Part shown: piece after piece, positions 58,642-64,000 of the stretch | Layout of the letters: each line of letters opens with the position of its first letter | Numbering within the stretch: the first letter of the stretch is position 1 | From: Hydractinia symbiolongicarpus | Lineage: Eukaryota > Cnidaria > Hydrozoa > Anthoathecata > Hydractiniidae | Reading direction: 5' to 3' | DNA length: 64,000 nucleotides | Assembly (NCBI RefSeq): GCF_029227915.1 | Contig: NC_079876.1 | Location: 20,958,001-21,022,000 of the forward strand | Notes under the pieces: model-generated | The model's database searches: none | The model's input: the letters and a program-made list of their open reading frames with translations, nothing else | What the model was told of the DNA's origin: nothing | Made by a program: the position numbers and the translations under genes

Positions 58642-61205
58642 TTGAAAACAAAAAACATGTCCAAACTTATGATTGGACACTTAAACATCAACTCAGTCAG
58701 AAATAAATTTGAACATTTAAACAATCTCTTGTGTAATAAAGTTGATATTTTCTTAGTATCAGAAACAAAACTTGATGGAAGCTTTCTGAACTCACAATTT
58801 CATATGGATGGTTTTTATCCACCATTCAGAAACGATAGAAACCAATATGGTGGAGGTGTTATGTTTTATGTTAGAAATAACATTGTTTGCAGAGAAATCG
58901 ATAAATTGTCCTTACCAGAAGATATAGAAGCAATATTTTTGAAAATTAATTTACGTAAACAAAAATAAATTGTTGCTGGCATTTATAAACCACCATCCTT
59001 GAATACTAAATATTTTACAAGTTGCATTCGTGAGTCTCTTTCGAAAATTAATTCTGATAATATTATTTTAATGGGTGATTTCAATGCTGTTGAACATGAC
59101 GATGATATGTTACTTTTTAATTCAGAGTTGCGTTTAAAAAACCTCATTAAAAAACCAACGTGTCACAAATCATTACAAAATCCATCATGTGTCGATCACA
59201 TATGGGTGTCTGATTCTAAACGATTCCACCACACCAGCATTTTGGAAAACGACCTTTCTGATTATCACGATATAGTTGTAACTTTCCTAAATGTGGAAAT
59301 ACCAAAGAAAGATCCTAAAATTATAAATTATCGTTGTTACAGACTTTTTAATGACGAACATTTTAAACATGACCTTGAGTCACTTATTGCATTAAACAAT
59401 GACTTAAATTACAACGACTTTGACGAACAATTCAGTCAGTTGGTCAGCAAACACGCCCCTATAAAATACAAAGTTGTTAGAAATAATAACTCTCCATTTA
59501 TAACAAAAGCAGTACGAAAGGAGATAATGGTTCGATCAAGATTTAAAAATATCTACAATAAGCACCCTTCTATTAAAAACTGGGAAAACTTTAAAGAAAA
59601 GAAACAAATGTGTCACTGTTTGTAGAGACGCGAAAAGAATTTATTACACATCACTAAATATGAACAACATTTTTGATAACAAAAAGTTCTGGAAAACTGT
59701 AAAGCCGATATTTTCCAACAAATGTGTAAAAGATACAGTCCAAGTAATATTTGAAAATGATCAAATAATTCGTGAAAAAGAACATATAGCAAATATAATA
59801 AATGATCATTTTGTTAATGTCACGAATTCTTTGAATATTGATGGAATTCCGCACGAAAACTATAACGATATTAAAAACGATATTGAAAACGTCATCAAGA
59901 ATTACGAACAGCATCCAAGTATAATATGGATAAAGAAACATGTTACCACTACCAACAAAATGTGCTTCAAATCAATTGAAATTGACATCATGAAAAAGTA
60001 TATTGGTAACCTAAAAGAAAACAAATCTGGTCCCAAAGGAGCAATTCCACCATGTTTCCTCAAATATTACGTCGATGTATACAGAGAACATATCAACAAG
60101 CTGTTTGAGAAATCTATTGTCGATGAAGTTTTCCCTGGAGCAATGAAATTGGCTGATATTTGTCCACTATTTAAAAACGGAGATCGTTCATCAAAATTGA
60201 ATTATCGTCCTGTTAGTAAACTGAGCAGTGCGTCAAAAATTTTTGAACGTATTATGTTTGATCAGATTTATGAATTTATTGATAGTAAATTATCACCTCT
60301 TTTGTCAGGTTTTCGTAAGGGTTTTAGCAGCCAGCATGTTTTGCTTCACATGATAGAATCGTGGCGAAAAGATCTTGATAAAGGAAATGCTGTAGGGGCG
60401 CTATTGATGGATTTGAGTAAAGCATTTTATTGTGTGGATCATAATCTGTTAATAGCGAAACTACGTGCATATGGTTTTCTCAAAAAGTGCTTTAGGTCTT
60501 TTAAGGAGTTATCTCACCAATCGGTTCCAAAGAGTCGGAATTGATGGCTATTTCAGCTTGTGGAAAGAAATTATTAGTGGTGTTCCACAAGGTTCGATTC
60601 TGGGTCCACTTTTATTCAATATTTATATAAATGATTTAATGTTTATTTTTAATGATAGGGCTGATGTTAAAATTTGTAATTACGCAGATGACAATACACT
60701 TTATACATATGGAAAACAATTTGAGGAGATAAAGTTATGTTTAGAAAGTGCTTTTTCAACTGTTAGCACATGGTTTTCCAATAATGGGCTTCAGTTAAAT
60801 TCTGAGAAGTGCAAACTGCTCATTCTGGGAAAATCAAAAAACAAAGACTTTGTTACTTTAAATTTGAAAAGTAATATATTACAAGAGTCTCCATACGTAA
60901 ATTTGTTGGGTATAATTCTGGACAATCAGCTTTCTTTCCAGCAACATGTTCTTCCATTATGTAAGAAGGCTAATGCCAAGATCAATGCCCTAAGACGTAT
61001 ATCACCATATATGTCTAATTATAAGCGAAATGTTATTGCTAATTCATTTATTTCTAGCATATTTAATTACTGCCCTCTTATATGGGGATTTTCAAGTAGA
61101 GATCTACTACACAAAGTTAATAGCATTCATAGTAGAGCAAATAGACTTTTATGCGACAGAATTGAAAATGAATGCAGAATCAGTATTCATGAAAAGTTCT
61201 GACGA
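58642..61205 (+). pseudogene. LINE endonuclease and reverse transcriptase
   Basis: Endonuclease: MIGHLNINSVRNKFEHL, FLVSETKLDGSF, YGGGVMFYVRNNI; TAA at 58966; then NIILMGDFNAVEHDDD and SVCVDHIWVSD-like blocks, LSDYHDIVV. After a stop near 59624 the RT follows: ICPLFKNGDRSSKLNYRPVS, LSGFRKGFSSQHVLLHM, LLMDLSKAFYCVDHNLL, a frameshift near 60500, GVPQGSILGPLLFNIYIND, CNYADDNTLYTY, FSNNGLQLNSEKC. It then ends in the normal C-terminal region with a stop at 61201. The role is target-primed reverse transcription. Confidence 0.85.
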
Positions 61206-61520
61206 AAATTGTTAAAGGAGGTTTTTAAAACAAAAATGAAACAGAATCCATCCCACATGAATGATGTGTTGCATTCAAAAACACAGCATATAGTTTCCGT
61301 GCATCAAGTTCTCTTGAAAGGTGCAGAACTCGCACCACAAAGCATGGTCTATTAAGCGTATCTTATATTGCGTCTAAATTATGGGAGAAGCTTCCAAACT
61401 CTGTCCGAAATGCCCCTTCGTTGTCTTTATTCCATCACGGGCTAAACACCATTCCGTTTATTCAGTGCAGTTGTCGTCTCTGTGCCACATATATTTGTAA
61501 CGTAGGATATACGAATTAGC
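61206..61520 (+). pseudogene. LINE 3' coding tail
   Basis: Out-of-frame pieces such as SKLWEKLPNSVRNAPSL (near 61370-61420), the usual C-terminal phrase of LINE pol, then CSCRLCATYICN and a stop near 61520. A/T-rich sequence follows. Confidence 0.55.
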
Positions 61521-61597
61521 TTCTTATTATTATAATATAAATCTCCTATTTTTTGAGAAACTTTATTTTAGGATAGTCGGTTTTAATTAGCCCAAGG

Positions 61598-63859
61598 CAG
61601 GGTCGGATCGAGGTTTTTTATGTAACTAATCAAAAAAATTTTTTGGGAGATTACCGCCCAGAATGGGCGTTAAAATACGCCAAATAGGCGGACCTAATAG
61701 TAACAAAATTTATCACCTTGTTCAGGCTTTTTCCAGCGTTAAAAAGTACAATAAGTAACAATATACATAAAAAAATATATAGCTAAAATATATAAAACAT
61801 GTAAACTATGTATAAATCAATCAGCAAGTATATATATTTCAAAAAGCCTTTATCTCTTATTCTGTTCAGCAAACACATCTATCACTTCATTAGAGATCAC
61901 AGTGATTGACCTGTTAAACATGATAACTGCTAGGCTGCTTAACCTTTCCTCCGACATTGTGTTTCGCAGAGATACTTTTCTCACAATGAGGTTCCAGGAA
62001 TTGTAGCCAAAATTCTTAAAACCTCACAGATTGATGGAAATGTGTACCTATTTGTGGTTTTAAGAAGAGGTGATATCTGTTGGTAGAGCACCTTGATAGT
62101 TTTTCCAAAATATCCCCCACATATCCAACTGGTCATATGTTACTATGGGCCGAAATATCACTCGCAAACAATTGCAGGAATTCTTTAAACTTAACCTTCT
62201 AGTTAAATCAAAATACCTTCACAGAATCACCAGCAACACCTCTCCTTGGCTCAACAATTGTGTTGAATAAATTGTCCATTTGTTTATATCATAAGCTTTG
62301 ATAGGTGGTTTTAATAGGATGCTACAAAATTAAAAAAATATATAGAGTGACACATATTTTAAAGGTACTGCCTGCATCACATATAGTTTACTCCTGTCAG
62401 GAATCGAACCTGAACCTTTTACGAAATTGTATCATAAACATCATACTATTTGATCACAGGAGTTTAGGCATTTAGTAAAATTATTATACCTCAACTACAT
62501 TAAAAATTGATAAAACACACATTAAATGATGACCAAATGAGGCACTTTGAAACACATTTTGCTTACTCAATTATGGCCAGTTCTCTTGACTTGGTCTTTG
62601 TATACACATCACAACCATCCGATAAACATTGCACAAAAATATTGTCAAGCGGTTGATCAAAATTCTCAAAGCCAGGGTTTCATCGCAAATCAGCAACACA
62701 GAAATAGATCTGCAAAGAGAGTTACCATCTCCACTGACACTGCATAACAAAAAAAATACATCAGATAGAAAGGTAGTTATGAAATAAAAAATATTAGTAA
62801 GATTGGTAAGATTTTTTCTGTCCATATTGTTATAGCTATATAACATATGTCAAATAGTCTTGGTCCACCACTACGGTGACCTGGCTTGAAAATTGATGGA
62901 TAGGTTTTCCATCCTTAATACAGCTCTGTTTCTACTCATCATACTGACTCAATATTCTCTCAAAATACAACCACTAGTGTATCTTGCTAGGTATAAAATA
63001 ACAAATAAAGCACCACATGAACACTTTAGAATTATTTTGAGTGTATTTTTCTTTTGATTTGTTTATTTTTGTGGGGAGGTTTGAGTATAAAAAATAACAC
63101 AAGACAAAGCAGTAGCTACAAACTCATTTTGTTGAAAAAATATAGCACCAGAAGTTTCATACAGAACAGGATCAGTGAAAGAACTTAGTGTACACGCATT
63201 CTCAGCTACTATAGTGAATAATAAATAAGTATCTTATTCACTATATATAGATATTTGTGCAGAGAAACCTAGCTAGGTAGCTACTTTAAAATAATTTTCT
63301 CAAGCCAAAAAAAAATCTGATAATTTAACTTAGGGAATAAACTATACATACTACTACACACTGGGTACTTGAAATTCATAAGAAATAGTAAAAAAGACAT
63401 CCAGAAACCTAAAAGTTCACACTACCTCTACCGTCCATCTTTGGTTGATTGGTTATAAACACAAACAATGTGGACTGTTTGCATTCATCTTGTTACGGTT
63501 AAGAAATTCTGTCTACCTTGCCTTTTTTTGCTTATTTGCTTATACGCGATGGCAAAGTAGTTTTTCATCTCCGCATTCTCTCCATGCAAAATAGCAAATA
63601 TATCAACTTTGACACGCTTTCTTGCTTATTCTTTAATAAGCGAGAAAGCAAAGTTGCTTTTCGTTTCGCTTGCTCAGAGGAGTATCTATCTACTTTGTTT
63701 GGGAAAGTGAATAAGCGCAATAAACAAAAACACAACTTCCTTACCAGACTGCCTAAAAATTACAAATAAAACTATGCACACGAGAAGCATGCGGGCTTTT
63801 TCTCTACGTTTTTGAAAGTAAGCGCGCGCTTATCTTGCTTATACCTCCATCCGACCCTG
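61598..63859. mobile_element. Non-autonomous DNA transposon with CAGGGTCGGAT ends
   Basis: 2,262 bp. Ends CAGGGTCGGATCGAGGT (61598) and the complement of CAGGGTCGGATGGAGGT (ending 63859), 16 of 17 bases matching, flanked by the 5-bp repeat CAAGG (61593-61597, 63860-63864). CAGGG-type ends with a 5-bp duplication fit a hAT-like group with short duplications; classification is inferred. No transposase frame. It contains a tRNA-like sequence and GC-rich GCTTATTTGCTTATACGC-type motifs near the right end. Confidence 0.65.
62390..62463 (-). tRNA. tRNA-like sequence (pseudogene or SINE head)
   Basis: 74 nt on the minus strand. The acceptor arms ACTCCTG and CAGGAGT pair over 7 bp, the D-like arm ATCA/TGAT and the T arm (TCAGG-TTCGATT-CCTGA) are sound, and the B box GGTTCGATTCC is perfect. 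The anticodon arm is abnormal: 21 nt with stem TTTATGA/TCGTAAA and loop TACAATT, lacking U33. Therefore not a normal tRNA. Confidence 0.35.
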
Positions 63860-64000
63860 CAAGGCTAACAAATTTTTTTTTTAATTAATGTATCTAGCAT
63901 GTTTTATTGTATATTGTATATCGACTTTAAAGAAAGAATAAATAAATAAATAAAAACTGAGGGAAAAATTGTCGATGTATCACAACCGTATACCCGTCAC
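63860..64000. other. Right edge of window
   Basis: Short A/T-rich stretch with an (AATA)n run at about 63935-63954 (AGAATAAATAAATAAATAAA), possibly the tail of a retroposon. No gene. Confidence 0.5.

Larger units (their letters stand above)
58225..61520 (+). mobile_element. CR1-like LINE, frameshifted
   Basis: Order: SGNH-type esterase fragment, endonuclease, RT with YADD, C-terminal end near 61500. An esterase domain in ORF1 is typical of CR1/L2-group LINEs. There are several stops and frameshifts; the 5' end is uncertain and no poly-A or target duplication is obvious. It lies next to the truncated end of P4. Confidence 0.75.

Noticed and set aside
62390-62463. Functional tRNA
   Set aside because: Anticodon arm length and loop are wrong, so it is reported only as tRNA-like.

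Overview
The window looks like an animal genome, most likely a cnidarian (hydrozoan-like). That is an inference from the kinds of Polintons, BEL/Pao elements, Helentron and LINEs present and from the AT-rich spacers; no host marker gene or rRNA was found. Nearly everything recognisable is mobile DNA in nested layers, and I saw no convincing intact host gene.

Layout. 1-1220 is the left end of one Polinton/Maverick (P1, minus strand, running off the window). It abuts 1221-6749, a decayed plus-strand Polinton (P2) with protein-primed polymerase, HNH/zinc-ribbon genes, small membrane proteins, packaging ATPase and an MSV199/KilA-like gene. P2 is cut by an old BEL/Pao retrotransposon (BEL-1, 6750-15239) that itself holds a Harbinger-like element (9380-10569), a piggyBac-type MITE (10589-11344) and a tandem-repeat element (13058-13930). 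A stray capsid-gene fragment lies at 15864-16347. A decayed Helentron (about 17470-27604: peptidase-like region, Rep, Pif1 helicase, endonuclease) is split by a young BEL/Pao element (BEL-2, 18821-24636) with identical LTRs and one intact gag-pol frame. From 29183 to 39533 two copies of one hAT-like element form a giant inverted repeat around about 5 kb that carries a dead piggyBac transposase; one arm has a tRNA-derived SINE. LINE scraps and simple repeats follow.

43948-54017 is a Polinton with both ends (P3, about 10.07 kb, roughly 70-bp TIRs beginning AGTAGTACTA, 5-bp flanking repeat TCTTT). 55866-57957 is the right end of a fourth copy (P4, inverted), cut off by further inserted sequence and a LINE (58225-61520). 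61598-63859 is a non-autonomous DNA transposon containing a tRNA-like sequence.

How the genes fit together. The Polinton copies complement each other. Left to right the family order is TIR, regulatory dyad, polymerase, two or three small membrane proteins, ATPase, MSV199/KilA-like protein, integrase (opposite strand), capsid-type and membrane proteins, a conserved two-helix membrane protein, then opposite-strand small genes (zinc ribbon, KTQDM repeats) before the right TIR. Two non-coding signals recur across copies and strands: an AT-rich TATAATAAA-type motif directly before start codons, and short perfect hairpins in the gaps between genes. Together they look like a virus-style transcription code for this Polinton family. 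All Polinton copies carry inactivating breaks.
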